Shown piece after piece: positions 45,828-55,229 of a stretch of 64,000 bases of DNA. Each line of letters opens with the position of its first letter. Position 1 is the stretch's first letter. The notes under the pieces are model-generated. The model did not search any database. It worked only from the letters and a program-made list of their open reading frames with translations, and was not told the DNA's origin. The translations under genes and the position numbers were made by a program. Source of the stretch: Paenibacillus pabuli (GTDB taxonomy: Bacteria > Bacillota > Bacilli > Paenibacillales > Paenibacillaceae); NCBI RefSeq assembly GCF_023101145.1, contig NZ_CP073714.1:1426001-1490000 (forward strand). The letters are read 5' to 3'.

Positions 45828-45920
45828 GAAATTTCCAGTGTTTATCTACGTTTATGTGCTTTGTAGTCAAGGGTGAAAATGACATATTTACGGAGCCGGG
45901 AAGAAACTCATAGAATAAAG
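45828..45920 (+). repeat. Imperfect direct repeat, copy A
   Basis: It contains GTGAAAATGACATATTTACG (to 45892) followed by GAGCCGGGAAGAAACTCATA. The same order of pieces recurs at 46402-46490. Confidence 0.5.
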
Positions 45921-46114
45921 CCAAGCCATCAGGGAGCTTGATGCAGGTGGTGAATGTGTGGTAGATAATATTACATTAATATGTTTGAATTAAATCTATC
46001 CTTATTACTTTTCTAAGCATCAAGAGAAAAAGTCACGCCTCGCACATTACGAGAGCAGACCGGAAAGACATTGTAAGGACCAATGCATGAGGAGGAGGTC
46101 GAAACACAGCAGCA

Positions 46115-46252
46115 ATGAAGAAGAACTTCTATTACATTCAAGATGGCGATGCGCTAAACTTGCTAAGACCTTGCGACTGTACGACCAATGTGAAACTAGA
46201 ATGCGACCTACACACATGGAATCCCTTTTCCATAACCATATGTGGGTTTTGA
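46115..46252 (+). CDS. Possible 45-aa cysteine-containing peptide
   Basis: The frame starts MKKNFYYIQDGDALNLLR and ends HTWNPFSITICGF, with four cysteines (CDC, EC and ICG). Its ATG overlaps the stop of an 11-codon frame (46083-46118, MHEEEVETQQQ) in an ATGA arrangement, which would allow coupled translation; a GGAGGAGG stretch at about 46090-46098 is 16 bases away. It lies between two imperfect direct repeats. No modification enzyme or known family is nearby. It could be a small secreted or RiPP-like peptide, a degraded gene remnant or chance. Confidence 0.3.
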   Translation: MKKNFYYIQDGDALNLLRPCDCTTNVKLECDLHTWNPFSITICGF

Positions 46253-46401
46253 CTTTGAGCTCTGTTTCTCAACTTTCTTCAGATCTGACCACTCTCAAGT
46301 TCATGCGATTCTACTCAAAATTACAACTTCATGAGGAATACGGGTCAAATTCCACATGTTTTACCTATCAAAAATGACAATGACAAGCTCAAAGGAAACG
46401 T

Positions 46402-46490
46402 GTAAATCTCCGTGTTAACAGTACTTTCCGTGTTTTTAAGAGTGAAGATCGAAATAGCATATTTACGAATCCAGAAATGATTCATAAACT
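46402..46490 (+). repeat. Imperfect direct repeat, copy B
   Basis: It contains GTGAAGATCGAAATAG and CATATTTACG (46458-46467) then AATCCAGAAATGATTCATAA, aligning with copy A. It is directly upstream of the cre site and the transporter operon. Confidence 0.5.
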
Positions 46491-46495
46491 CAGTA

Positions 46496-46509
46496 TGTAA
46501 GCGTTACCA
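46496..46509 (+). promoter_or_regulatory. cre site (CcpA) before the glycan transporter operon
   Basis: TGTAAGCGTTACCA fits the TGWAARCGYTWNCW consensus at every position. It is 127 bases before the first permease gene, so glucose-type repression of the operon is likely. Confidence 0.75.
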
Positions 46510-46636
46510 AACAAGAGGGGGTGAGAGCCCCATAATCGAAATGTGGTCCGGGACTCATTCCTTACAATTGAACAGGAGTGTTTCGCTCTTCTTACAAAAC
46601 GGACGGATTTTCATTTAGAAAAGGAGGAAACAACGG

Positions 46637-47620
46637 ATGCAGCCAGAAGGGAAGTCCGCCTTGCCGCAAAACCTATCAGTGTACACAAGCACAAATACGA
46701 TTCCAAACCGCAAGAAAAATAAGTTATGGAGAAGAATGACTCGAAACTGGGAGTTGTACCTGTTTATCGCGCCAGCATTTCTATACTTTCTGATTTTTCA
46801 TTACGGGCCGATGTACGGAATACAAATTGCATTCAAAAACTTTATCCCGACGCTTGGTGTCACGGGAAGCCCGTGGGTCGGGTTCGATCATTTTATCCGC
46901 TTTTTTAATTCGTATTATTTCTGGGATTTGTTATGGAATACCCTCAGTATCAGCTTGTATGAGCTGGCTATAGGTTTTCCGCTGCCAATCATTCTGGCGT
47001 TAGCCTTCAATGAGATAAAGGATTCCTTCTTTAAACGAACCGTACAGACGGTCACGTATGCTCCCCATTTTATTTCAGTTGTCGTGATGTCGGGTATGAT
47101 CATTACCTTCTTGTCGCCTTCGTCAGGCATGATTGTCAATTTGGTGGAGGCTCTTGGATTCCAGGCACCTCAATTTCTGACGGACCCTGCGTGGTTCAAG
47201 ACCGTGTACGTGCTATCGGGAGTCTGGCAGAGTGCAGGCTGGGGCACCATTATATACCTTGCAGCCCTCTCGGGTGTGGACCCGCAGCTGCATGAAGCTG
47301 CCGTGGTGGATGGTGCGAGCCGTTTTAAACGGATTCTGCATATTAACATTCCAGCGATTATCCCTACGATCACCATTTTGTTGATTCTGAATATGGGCAG
47401 TATTTTGGGTGTTGGATTCGAAAAAATTTTGCTGCTGCAAAATCCGTTAAATATGGGCTCGTCTGATGTCATCTCGACATTCGTTTACCGTTCCGGTCTG
47501 GTTGATGCGCAGTACAGTTTCTCAACAGCTGTAGGATTGTTCAACTCGGTTGTTAATGCGATTCTGCTCATTACGGTGAACCAAATTGCACGTCGCACCA
47601 GTGAAAACAGCTTGTGGTAA
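46637..47620 (+). CDS. Sugar ABC transporter permease, LplB-type
   Basis: A 327-aa inner-membrane permease with six helices. The coupling-loop motif is in EAAVVDGASRFKRILHINIP (EAA...G), which docks on the ATPase. It belongs to the LplB/YtcP-associated group that imports oligosaccharides in Paenibacillus and lacks an ATPase gene in its operon, usually served by a shared MsmX-type ATPase encoded elsewhere. The start follows AAGGAGG. It is first in an eight-gene rightward operon. Confidence 0.94.
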   Translation: MQPEGKSALPQNLSVYTSTNTIPNRKKNKLWRRMTRNWELYLFIAPAFLYFLIFHYGPMYGIQIAFKNFIPTLGVTGSPWVGFDHFIRFFNSYYFWDLLWNTLSISLYELAIGFPLPIILALAFNEIKDSFFKRTVQTVTYAPHFISVVVMSGMIITFLSPSSGMIVNLVEALGFQAPQFLTDPAWFKTVYVLSGVWQSAGWGTIIYLAALSGVDPQLHEAAVVDGASRFKRILHINIPAIIPTITILLILNMGSILGVGFEKILLLQNPLNMGSSDVISTFVYRSGLVDAQYSFSTAVGLFNSVVNAILLITVNQIARRTSENSLW

Positions 47621-47636
47621 AAGGAGGGGAAAACAC

Positions 47637-48545
47637 ATGTCATCCGCAGTGAAGGAAAGCAGAAGCGACAAATTGTTTTTATGGTGCAACTACATTTATC
47701 TGACGATCGCGCTCATCATTGTGTTATACCCGTTGTTATACATCATCAGCGCCTCCATCAGTGATCCCAAATTTGTAAGCTCCGGTGAGATGTGGCTGCT
47801 TCCGAAAGGAATTACGTTTGAGGGTTATGCCCGGGTGTTTGAGAACACCAACATCTGGATCGGATACAAAAATACGATCATTTACACGGTCTTAGGTACA
47901 CTCGTCAACCTCATGGTCACGCTTCCGGCAGCATATGCGCTAAGCCGCTCTGATTTTGCGGGACGCGGATTCTTCATGGCTATGTTTATGGTAACGATGT
48001 TTTTCGGCGGAGGGCTTGTTCCGAGCTACTTGCTAGTGAAGGATCTTGGGATGGTGAACAGCATATGGGCGCTCATTCTGCCCGGGGCTGCATCCATCTG
48101 GAATATTATCGTATGCCGTACGTTCTTCCAATCGACCATTCCCAAGGAGTTGCAGGAAGCGGCACATATTGACGGGTGTACCAACACCCGGTTATTCATC
48201 CGAATTGTACTTCCGCTCTCCATGCCGATCATTGCCGTGATGGCGCTCTTTTACGGAGTTGGACATTGGAACAGCTATTTCAGTGCCATGATCTATTTGA
48301 ATGATTCCTCAAAGTATCCGCTGCAGCTCTTTCTTCGCCAAATTCTGGTACTCCAGGAGATGGCAGCACAGGGCGGGGGAGCGATCGATACCTCTTCAGC
48401 AACAGCGATGAATTCCAAAGCGGAAATTGCTGCGCTGGTCAAATATGCCGTCATTATCGTTTCAACTTTGCCTGTGATTGCGATTTATCCGTTCCTTCAG
48501 CGTTACTTTGTGCAGGGTGTTATGATCGGTTCCGTCAAGGGATGA
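47637..48545 (+). CDS. Sugar ABC transporter permease, LplC/YtcP-type
   Basis: A 302-aa permease with six helices, partner of the preceding gene. The EAA motif reads QEAAHIDGCTNTRLFIRIVL. The start at 47637 (MSSAVKES) has AAGGAGGGG just upstream; the longer frame from 47586 overlaps the previous gene. Only 16 bases separate the two genes. It would complete the membrane pore for import of the substrate captured by the downstream lipoprotein. Confidence 0.94.
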   Translation: MSSAVKESRSDKLFLWCNYIYLTIALIIVLYPLLYIISASISDPKFVSSGEMWLLPKGITFEGYARVFENTNIWIGYKNTIIYTVLGTLVNLMVTLPAAYALSRSDFAGRGFFMAMFMVTMFFGGGLVPSYLLVKDLGMVNSIWALILPGAASIWNIIVCRTFFQSTIPKELQEAAHIDGCTNTRLFIRIVLPLSMPIIAVMALFYGVGHWNSYFSAMIYLNDSSKYPLQLFLRQILVLQEMAAQGGGAIDTSSATAMNSKAEIAALVKYAVIIVSTLPVIAIYPFLQRYFVQGVMIGSVKG

Positions 48546-48586
48546 TCTTAAACCATAATCCACATTAAATAAGGGGAGTTGTTGTC

Positions 48587-50182
48587 ATGAAAAAGCTTCG
48601 CAAGGCTTCATCTATTGCACTCTGCCTCACCCTATCCGCGGTATTGCTTGCAGCTTGTGGTTCCAATGAAGATGGAGGTTCCGCGACTTCAAAGGTCGAA
48701 GGGGTCAAAAAGGAAGGATTCCCAATTGTGGATAAACCGCTCACACTAAAGGTTATGTCCCAGGATGCAGGTGTAGCCGACTGGAACACGATGCCAGTCC
48801 TGCAAGAGATGGAGAAGTTGTCAGGCATCAAGCTGGAATATCAGCTTTCGCCAATCGACAGCTTTGAAACAAAGAAGAACCTGGTATTCGCAAGTGGCGA
48901 TTTACCGGATATGTTCTACGCTGCGGATCTCAAGCCGGCTGAGCAGGTTACTTATGGGACTCAAGGCATTCTGATCCCGCTGGAAAAATACATTGATGAA
49001 GGTTATGCCCCGAATATTAAAAAGATCCTCGACGAAAACCCGGATGTTCGCAAATCATTTACAACACCTGACGGACATATGTATGCACTGCCATTTATTG
49101 ATACGGCTGCCGTGTGGTACAGAGGTCCGATGTGGTACAACGGGGAATTTCTAAAAGCACTTAACGCAGAGGAGCCTAAAACGACGGAGGAATTGTATAC
49201 GTACCTGAAGCGTGTGAAGGAAGAAGATCCTAACGGCAACGGACAACAGGATGAAATCCCGCTTACTTCTGTAAAACTGGACGATCTTCGTATGTTTTTC
49301 TTCGGCTTCTGGGGAATGTACAACGAAGGAATCTATGCGGATAAGGACGGAAAAGTCCACTATCCTTACCAGGAAGAAGGCTACAAAGGTTATCTGACAT
49401 TTATGAACCGTTTATGGAAGGAAGATTTGCTGGATCATGAGACCTTCTCGCAAACTGGCGATCAGAAAAAAGCAAAAGGCGAAAGCAACAAGCTTGCGCT
49501 GTTCAATGACTACCATCCGTACTTCACACTCGGCGGCGAGCCTAGCACAAAACATCCGCTGATGACACCCGTGAAGAGCGAGATTGCAGACTCACCTGTA
49601 TATGGTAAACATCCGGGCATATCGGCACGGGGGACCTTTGCAATTACTAGCAGCAACCCGTCTCCTGAAGCAACGATGCGCTGGATTGACTATTTGTACA
49701 GCTATGATGGAGCAACCTTGTTCAATCAAGGTCCAGAAGGTGTGCTGTGGAAATTCAAAGACAAGGAGAACCTCGTGAAGGAATGGCTGCCTGTTCCTGG
49801 CGGCGGGGATCGTGAGGAATATCGCGGTAAAATCACGCCGAACTTTGGCATCTTGACACCGGGCATTAATGATCCGGATGTAGCGAAGGGGCTTCGCACC
49901 GAGTTTGATGAGTGGATTGACCAGCAGAATCAAGAGAAGTTGGTGCCTATCGGAAAAGCGCCATTCCCTAACGTTTATTTAACAAATGAAGAGCAAAGCG
50001 AAGCGACGGCTTTATTATCTGATCTGGATACCTACGTCAAGCAAATGGAAGCGAAGTTCGTAACCGGTCAGGAGCCGCTGGAGAACTGGGATAAGTATAT
50101 TGCGCAAATTCAAAAAATGGGCAGCGATCGTATCGTTGAACTATATCAAGGCGCATATGACCGCTGGAATACAGGGAAATAA
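48587..50182 (+). CDS. Sugar-binding lipoprotein of the ABC transporter (LplA-type)
   Basis: A 531-aa extracellular solute-binding lipoprotein. The lipobox is VLLAACGSN (cysteine near residue 24), followed by a Gly/Ser linker and the large two-lobed binding domain (PLTLKVMSQDAGVADW onward). Large (about 530 aa) family-1-type binding proteins with LplB/LplC permeases commonly take complex oligosaccharides. A GGGGAG site precedes the ATG. The downstream fucosidase and GH18 genes suggest that a fucosylated, N-acetylglucosamine-containing glycan is the cargo. Confidence 0.93.
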   Translation: MKKLRKASSIALCLTLSAVLLAACGSNEDGGSATSKVEGVKKEGFPIVDKPLTLKVMSQDAGVADWNTMPVLQEMEKLSGIKLEYQLSPIDSFETKKNLVFASGDLPDMFYAADLKPAEQVTYGTQGILIPLEKYIDEGYAPNIKKILDENPDVRKSFTTPDGHMYALPFIDTAAVWYRGPMWYNGEFLKALNAEEPKTTEELYTYLKRVKEEDPNGNGQQDEIPLTSVKLDDLRMFFFGFWGMYNEGIYADKDGKVHYPYQEEGYKGYLTFMNRLWKEDLLDHETFSQTGDQKKAKGESNKLALFNDYHPYFTLGGEPSTKHPLMTPVKSEIADSPVYGKHPGISARGTFAITSSNPSPEATMRWIDYLYSYDGATLFNQGPEGVLWKFKDKENLVKEWLPVPGGGDREEYRGKITPNFGILTPGINDPDVAKGLRTEFDEWIDQQNQEKLVPIGKAPFPNVYLTNEEQSEATALLSDLDTYVKQMEAKFVTGQEPLENWDKYIAQIQKMGSDRIVELYQGAYDRWNTGK

Positions 50183-50213
50183 GAACAAGGATCAGAAAGA
50201 GGTGTGAACAGGG

Positions 50214-51500
50214 ATGCAAAAGTGGTTTGAGGAGGCCAAGCTCGGAATATTCATTCACTATGGCATCTACGCTGTAGACGGGGTTGCGGAATCCTGGTCC
50301 TTCTATAATGGAAGGCTCTCCTATGAAGAGTATATGAAGCAGCTGCACGGTTTTACGGCATCCAATTTTAATGCGGAGAAGTGGGCGGACTTGATTGAGA
50401 AATCGGGAGCCCGATATGCCGTGCTGACAACGAAGCATCATGATGGTGTTGCTCTGTGGGACACACAGTATAGTGACCTCAATGTCGTCAAACAGACACC
50501 GGCGAATCGGGATCTTGTGAGGGAATATGCGGAGGCGATTCGGGAGAAGGGGATTCATCTGGGGATGTACTTCTCGCTGATTGATTGGTCGCACCCGGAT
50601 TATCCCAGCGTATATGAAGGCGGCAAGGTGCCGGAGGATCTCAGCAGTGTCAATCGGCATTCAAGTCCTGTGGACGGTGTTCAGGATGAAGAAAAATGGA
50701 AGAAATTCCTTGAGTTCAATAACCATCAGCTGCGGGAAATCTTGACGAATTACGGAAAAGTGGATCTGCTGTGGTTTGATGGGGACTGGGAACGGAGTGC
50801 CGAGCAGTGGAATCTCCCGGAGTTCAAGCATTACCTGCAATCCTTTAATCCGGATATCATCATTAATTCCCGACTTCAGGGTTATGGGGATTATAAAACG
50901 CCGGAGCAAGGCATTCCAATCACAAGACCGGAGGGGCCATGGGAGTTCTGCACCACGATCAACACTTCTTGGGGCTATGTGCCATCGGACCATAAATACA
51001 AATCGATAAATCAGATCATTCGGATGTTCTGTGACTGTATTTCAATGGGGGGCAACATGCTGCTGGATATCGGTCCGCGCGAGGATGGCACCATCGATGA
51101 GAGGCAGGAGGATATTCTGCTTGGATTGGGAGCGTGGATCCGAACCCATGAAGAGGCTGTATTTGGAACGGGTGAAGGCATTATGCCTCGCTATTATCTG
51201 GGGGGAAGCACCGTATCCGAGGACAGAAAAACCTTGTACCTGTTTGTTTATGACGATCCAAAAGAGAATGTATGCATCAAGGGACTATGCAATCCAATCA
51301 AGAGGATTACTGTGCTGCATTCGGGCAAAGAACTTAACCATGAGATCCATGGAGGTGTGCCTTGGTTCAATATCCCGGGGACAACGTGGATAAAAATGAG
51401 CCCGGAGGACACCCATGAGCAGGTGACGGTTCTTAAGCTCGAGTTCGATGAGGAACTGGAAATGTACGGCGGCTCAGGAGCCGTTGTTACCCATAACTAA
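50214..51500 (+). CDS. Alpha-L-fucosidase, GH29, cytoplasmic
   Basis: A 428-aa retaining fucosidase. The N-terminal KLGIFIHYGIYAV, the conserved TTKHHDGVALWDT and the nucleophile aspartate in LLWFDGDWERS mark GH29. There is no signal peptide, so it must act on imported fucosides. The start follows AAAGAGGTG. It comes 31 bases after the binding-protein gene, placing it in the transporter operon. Linkage preference (1-2, 1-3, 1-4 or 1-6) cannot be read with confidence. A strong 12-bp hairpin follows at 51507-51540, perhaps separating expression of the two halves of the operon. Confidence 0.93.
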   Translation: MQKWFEEAKLGIFIHYGIYAVDGVAESWSFYNGRLSYEEYMKQLHGFTASNFNAEKWADLIEKSGARYAVLTTKHHDGVALWDTQYSDLNVVKQTPANRDLVREYAEAIREKGIHLGMYFSLIDWSHPDYPSVYEGGKVPEDLSSVNRHSSPVDGVQDEEKWKKFLEFNNHQLREILTNYGKVDLLWFDGDWERSAEQWNLPEFKHYLQSFNPDIIINSRLQGYGDYKTPEQGIPITRPEGPWEFCTTINTSWGYVPSDHKYKSINQIIRMFCDCISMGGNMLLDIGPREDGTIDERQEDILLGLGAWIRTHEEAVFGTGEGIMPRYYLGGSTVSEDRKTLYLFVYDDPKENVCIKGLCNPIKRITVLHSGKELNHEIHGGVPWFNIPGTTWIKMSPEDTHEQVTVLKLEFDEELEMYGGSGAVVTHN

Positions 51501-51506
51501 TATTAC

Positions 51507-51540
51507 GGGAGGGCATGCGCCGATAGAAGCATGCCCTCCC
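51507..51540 (+). other. Strong intra-operon hairpin without a T tract
   Basis: GGGAGGGCATGC (51507-51518) pairs perfectly with GCATGCCCTCCC (51529-51540) around a 10-base loop. Without a T run it is more likely a stability or processing element than a terminator. Confidence 0.65.
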
Positions 51541-51563
51541 TCATGAAGTGGAGAGAGAGCGAT

Positions 51564-52586
51564 ATGAACCAAAGTGGAGTACCTGAGCCAAGAATTGAGT
51601 ATGCTCCCAAACATTATATATGCAAGCGTGCGAAGGAACCGCTGGTGCTGGACGGCCGCATAGACAAGGCATTCTGGAATGCTGCTGATTGGACGGATGA
51701 TTTCGTTGATATCGAAGGGGATCTTCGGCCGAAGCCTGGAAAACAGACCCGGGTAAAAATGCTGTGGGATAACGACTATTTCTACTTTGCAGCCGAACTG
51801 ATTGAAGATCAGATCTGGGCTACATTGACCGAGCGGGATTCTGTTATTTTCTACGACAATGATTTTGAGATTTTTATCGATCCCGACGGGGATACCCATC
51901 AATATTATGAGTTCGAGATCAATGCGCTCAATACGGTATGGGACCTGTTATTGGTGAAGCCATATCGGGATGGTGGACCTCCAGTCAACGGTTGGGATAT
52001 CAGCGGTCTCAAGACGGCCGTACATATCGATGGGGAGTTGAACACACCTGGCGCCGATAACCGGAAATGGAGTGTCGAGGTCGCGATTCCCTGGACCAGT
52101 CTAAAAGAATGTGCCGAAGGCAGCCGTCCGCCTGCACCGGGTGAGTTCTGGCGTGTTAACTTCTCGCGTGTGGAATGGCAGACCGAGGTGCAGGATGGGG
52201 AATACCGCAAGGTGCTAAATCCGGATACAGGCAAACCTTATCCGGAAGACAACTGGGTCTGGTCGCCCATGGGTATTATTAACATGCATTATCCGGAGTT
52301 ATGGGGCTATGTCGTATTTTCGGATGACGGAACGGATCAGTTCTTTGAGCTGCCGGAAGACGAACGAATCAAGTGGGAGCTTCGCAGACTCTACTACCGT
52401 GAACGCAATTATTATGAAGCCCATGGTGAATTCACACAGGATGTGAAGTTACTTATGGGGGATGAATCATTGATTTGCCAGCCTGTCATTGAAACGACTC
52501 GCAGCCTGTTTCAGATTACTGCGCCTTCCTCGGACGGCACGGCTGTAATCTGTATTCGGGAAGACGGAAAGCTGTGGAAGGAGTGA
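51564..52586 (+). CDS. CBM9-like carbohydrate-binding protein, cytoplasmic
   Basis: A 340-aa protein made largely of a CBM9-like domain (about 25-250): VLDGRIDKAFWNAADWTDDF, KMLWDNDYFYFAAEL and FEIFIDPDGDTHQYYEFEIN are family-typical. No signal peptide is present, which is unusual because most CBM9 domains are secreted. The start at 51564 follows GGAGAGAGAG; the frame to 51531 lacks a site. The next gene begins 7 bases after its stop. It may hold a glycan or glycopeptide for the neighbouring enzymes, but that is a guess. Confidence 0.85.
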   Translation: MNQSGVPEPRIEYAPKHYICKRAKEPLVLDGRIDKAFWNAADWTDDFVDIEGDLRPKPGKQTRVKMLWDNDYFYFAAELIEDQIWATLTERDSVIFYDNDFEIFIDPDGDTHQYYEFEINALNTVWDLLLVKPYRDGGPPVNGWDISGLKTAVHIDGELNTPGADNRKWSVEVAIPWTSLKECAEGSRPPAPGEFWRVNFSRVEWQTEVQDGEYRKVLNPDTGKPYPEDNWVWSPMGIINMHYPELWGYVVFSDDGTDQFFELPEDERIKWELRRLYYRERNYYEAHGEFTQDVKLLMGDESLICQPVIETTRSLFQITAPSSDGTAVICIREDGKLWKE

Positions 52587-52593
52587 GCCAGCA

Positions 52594-55224
52594 ATGACCA
52601 GCCAAACATTGGTGTTCTCGATGGATGCACAAGCATTGGAGCGGATCGAGCAGAAGTTCCAGGAGAAGGTACGTTTTGCAGAGGCCCGCAAAGATAAACT
52701 GTTTCATGTGTTTCAGCAGCCATTAACTGAAGAAGAGGCATGGGCTTTGAAATATGTGTATGCCTACATGCCGGTGAACGACCTGGCTGATTATGATGGA
52801 GAACTGTTCCTCAGTCATGTGCGCCGGGCACTGGACATTCGCAAGCGAGTGCCTTGGGGGGAGCGTGTACCAGATCATTTGTTTCTGCATTTTGTGCTCC
52901 CCTATCGAATCAATACAGAGAATATTGAAGATTTCCGCGGCATTATCTTTGACGAATTGGCTGAACGGACAGCGAAGTTATCCATGGCGGATGCCATTCT
53001 GGAGACCAATTACTGGTGTCATGAGAAAGCGACTTATATTGGCAGCGATCTGCGAACGATCTCGCCACTGTCGATGATTCGGAATGCCCGCGGTCGATGC
53101 GGCGAGGAGTCTACGCTGGCTGTAGCCGCTCTCCGAAGCATCGGCATACCTGCCCGTCAGGTCTACACACCGCGCTGGGCTCACTGTGACAGCAATCATG
53201 CTTGGGTGGAAGCATGGGCAGACGGCCAATGGTATTACATTGGGGCATGCGAGCCGGAAGCCGGATTGAATCAAGGGTGGTTCAGTCCGCCAGCACGCAG
53301 GGCCATGCTGATTAATACGAGGATTTTTGCCGACTATCCGGGACCAGAGGATATAACGCTCTCCGAGAAGGGATATACGGAGATCAATTTGCTGGAGAAC
53401 TACGCGCCAGTGCACACCATAGGCGTGAAGGTAATCAATGAGCAGGGTGAGCCTGTGCCTGAAGCGAGTGTCCGATTTGAGCTGTACAATAGTGCTGAAT
53501 TTTATCCCATCGCCGAAATCAAGACTGACACACAAGGAGATGCCTCATTTAAGACAGGTCATGGTGACCTAGTAATTCGTGCGGTTCGTGGCAGCAAGTG
53601 GGGTGAAATTCTATTCAAAGCTCAGGACGGCGATCATGTTGAGATCGTGTTGGACTCGTCAGAGCAGCCATCAGGGGTCGTGGATTTTGATATGGTTCCT
53701 CCTCCAGAAGGGGAGGGAGAAGTGGTAACTGCGTTACCGGAAGAGAAGATTCGGGATCACAACCGCCGCTTGGAGGAAGGCACGAAGATTCGGAGTGAAT
53801 ATGAGGATACATTCCTGAGTGAGGAAGAGGCCTCTGCATTGGCTCGTTCGGCTGAACTGCCTCCGGAACGGGTGTGGGATATTCTACAGAAGGCAAGGGG
53901 CAACAGCCATGAAATCGCAGCCTTCCTGGAGGAATGTTCCGGCGAATTTGGCGAGTGGCCACTCCGGTTGCTGGAGTCGATGAACGAAAAAGACTTGATC
54001 GATACCTATCGGCCAACGCTGGACGATCATCTTTTAGGTGCGCTTTCGCAGCGAGGACAATGGACAGAAGAGACATTTGTGAAGTACATCCTGTGCCCGC
54101 GGGTTTCCTATGAAATGCTGGTTCCTTATCGATCCGTATTCCTGAATGCTTATTCCGAGCAAGAGGCAGCAGCGTTCAGGGAAGATCCGTTGATGCTTGC
54201 TCAACTTTTGGAACAGAGCTATGAATATCATGAGGACCTTCCCAATCTGAAAGGCAAGGGAAACCCGGCAGGTACATACAGCCTGATGAAGGGAGATCCA
54301 CAGTCGCTGGATATTCTGTTTGTCGCAGTGTGTCGCAGTTTGGGCATTCCGGCCCGATTACATCCGAGTGAGCAGAAACCGCAGTACTTTAGTGGCAAAG
54401 GCTGGAAGGATGCAGTATTCAGTCGAGCTTCTTCTCGAAATGAGGATAGCTCAGGCTGGGGAATGCTGCATCTCCTCAATGACTCAGAGGCTCGTGAGGA
54501 TGCCCCGGCAGCATCCTATGCGGAGAATTTCACGTTCGCACGTCTGGAAGACGGGGTGTACAAAACACTGATTTATCCAGATGGACACTCCGATGTCTAT
54601 AGTGATCCATTTGAGGTTGAACCGGGAGCTTATCGTTTAACAACCGGCATCCGTTTGAAAGATGGAACGGTAAGAGTCCGCTTCATTTACTGCACCGTTC
54701 GGGCTGGAGACACCACAGAGGTAGTCCTGACTTATCGTGAGCCGGAGGTGGACATCCCACTGCTGGGCAAGCTGGCAAACGGCAGTGTGCTGACTCGTAT
54801 GGATGGTTCTGAGGTGGTACTGGAAGAGCTTCTGGGATCAGAAGGGGCCATTGCTGCCTGGATTGAACCGGAGCGGGAACCAACCAAACATCTGATTCGG
54901 GAGCTGTGTGAGCTCGCTGAGCCTCTTAATAAGCTTGGCTTGCCAATCGTGCTGGTGATTGGAGATATGGAGTGGAACGCCTCCTTTGATCCTGTGAGTT
55001 ATCCGAAGCTGCCGGAACGTACAATTTTTGTACGGGATTCCAGCTATGCGGCTTTGTCAGGGTTCATATCGAAACCTGCTGCTCACGAAGCGGGTTATCC
55101 ACATCTGTTCGTGCTGGATCATCAGGATCAAATCCGTTATTCAGCCTCCGGATACAGGATTGGTACCGGCAAGGAATCCCTGCAGATTGCTGCTGCGATA
55201 TCTTTGAGCGGAAGGGAGGAGTGA
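52594..55224 (+). CDS. Large multi-domain transglutaminase-like protein
   Basis: An 876-aa protein without a signal peptide. A transglutaminase-like domain (about 150-230) has its Cys in ARGRCGEESTLAVAALR and His in CDSNHAWVEAW, the papain-type pair. A beta-sandwich follows (about 270-350). A second, similar segment (about 550-595) carries SLDILFVAVCRSLGIPARL but has Asp-Pro-Gln where the first has the Cys motif, so it looks inactive. The C-terminal part (about 745-870; IAAWIEPE to HLFVLDHQDQIRYSASGY) resembles a thioredoxin-like fold. Such proteins may act as peptidases or amidases; here the likely substrate is the peptide or Asn part of an imported glycopeptide. That is inference. Confidence 0.8.
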   Translation: MTSQTLVFSMDAQALERIEQKFQEKVRFAEARKDKLFHVFQQPLTEEEAWALKYVYAYMPVNDLADYDGELFLSHVRRALDIRKRVPWGERVPDHLFLHFVLPYRINTENIEDFRGIIFDELAERTAKLSMADAILETNYWCHEKATYIGSDLRTISPLSMIRNARGRCGEESTLAVAALRSIGIPARQVYTPRWAHCDSNHAWVEAWADGQWYYIGACEPEAGLNQGWFSPPARRAMLINTRIFADYPGPEDITLSEKGYTEINLLENYAPVHTIGVKVINEQGEPVPEASVRFELYNSAEFYPIAEIKTDTQGDASFKTGHGDLVIRAVRGSKWGEILFKAQDGDHVEIVLDSSEQPSGVVDFDMVPPPEGEGEVVTALPEEKIRDHNRRLEEGTKIRSEYEDTFLSEEEASALARSAELPPERVWDILQKARGNSHEIAAFLEECSGEFGEWPLRLLESMNEKDLIDTYRPTLDDHLLGALSQRGQWTEETFVKYILCPRVSYEMLVPYRSVFLNAYSEQEAAAFREDPLMLAQLLEQSYEYHEDLPNLKGKGNPAGTYSLMKGDPQSLDILFVAVCRSLGIPARLHPSEQKPQYFSGKGWKDAVFSRASSRNEDSSGWGMLHLLNDSEAREDAPAASYAENFTFARLEDGVYKTLIYPDGHSDVYSDPFEVEPGAYRLTTGIRLKDGTVRVRFIYCTVRAGDTTEVVLTYREPEVDIPLLGKLANGSVLTRMDGSEVVLEELLGSEGAIAAWIEPEREPTKHLIRELCELAEPLNKLGLPIVLVIGDMEWNASFDPVSYPKLPERTIFVRDSSYAALSGFISKPAAHEAGYPHLFVLDHQDQIRYSASGYRIGTGKESLQIAAAISLSGREE

Positions 55225-55229
55225 AGAGG

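Larger units (their letters stand above)
45513..46636. other. 1.1-kb region without an established gene
   Basis: It holds an orphan palindrome (45656-45680), a free-standing terminator (45719-45761), two imperfect direct repeats (45828-45920 and 46402-46490), one possible small gene (46115-46252) and a cre site (46496-46509). The 96-aa frame at 46087-46377 looks spurious. Confidence 0.55.

Noticed and set aside
46087..46377. 96-aa frame
   Set aside because: Composition looks random; the overlapping frame at 46115 is more plausible.
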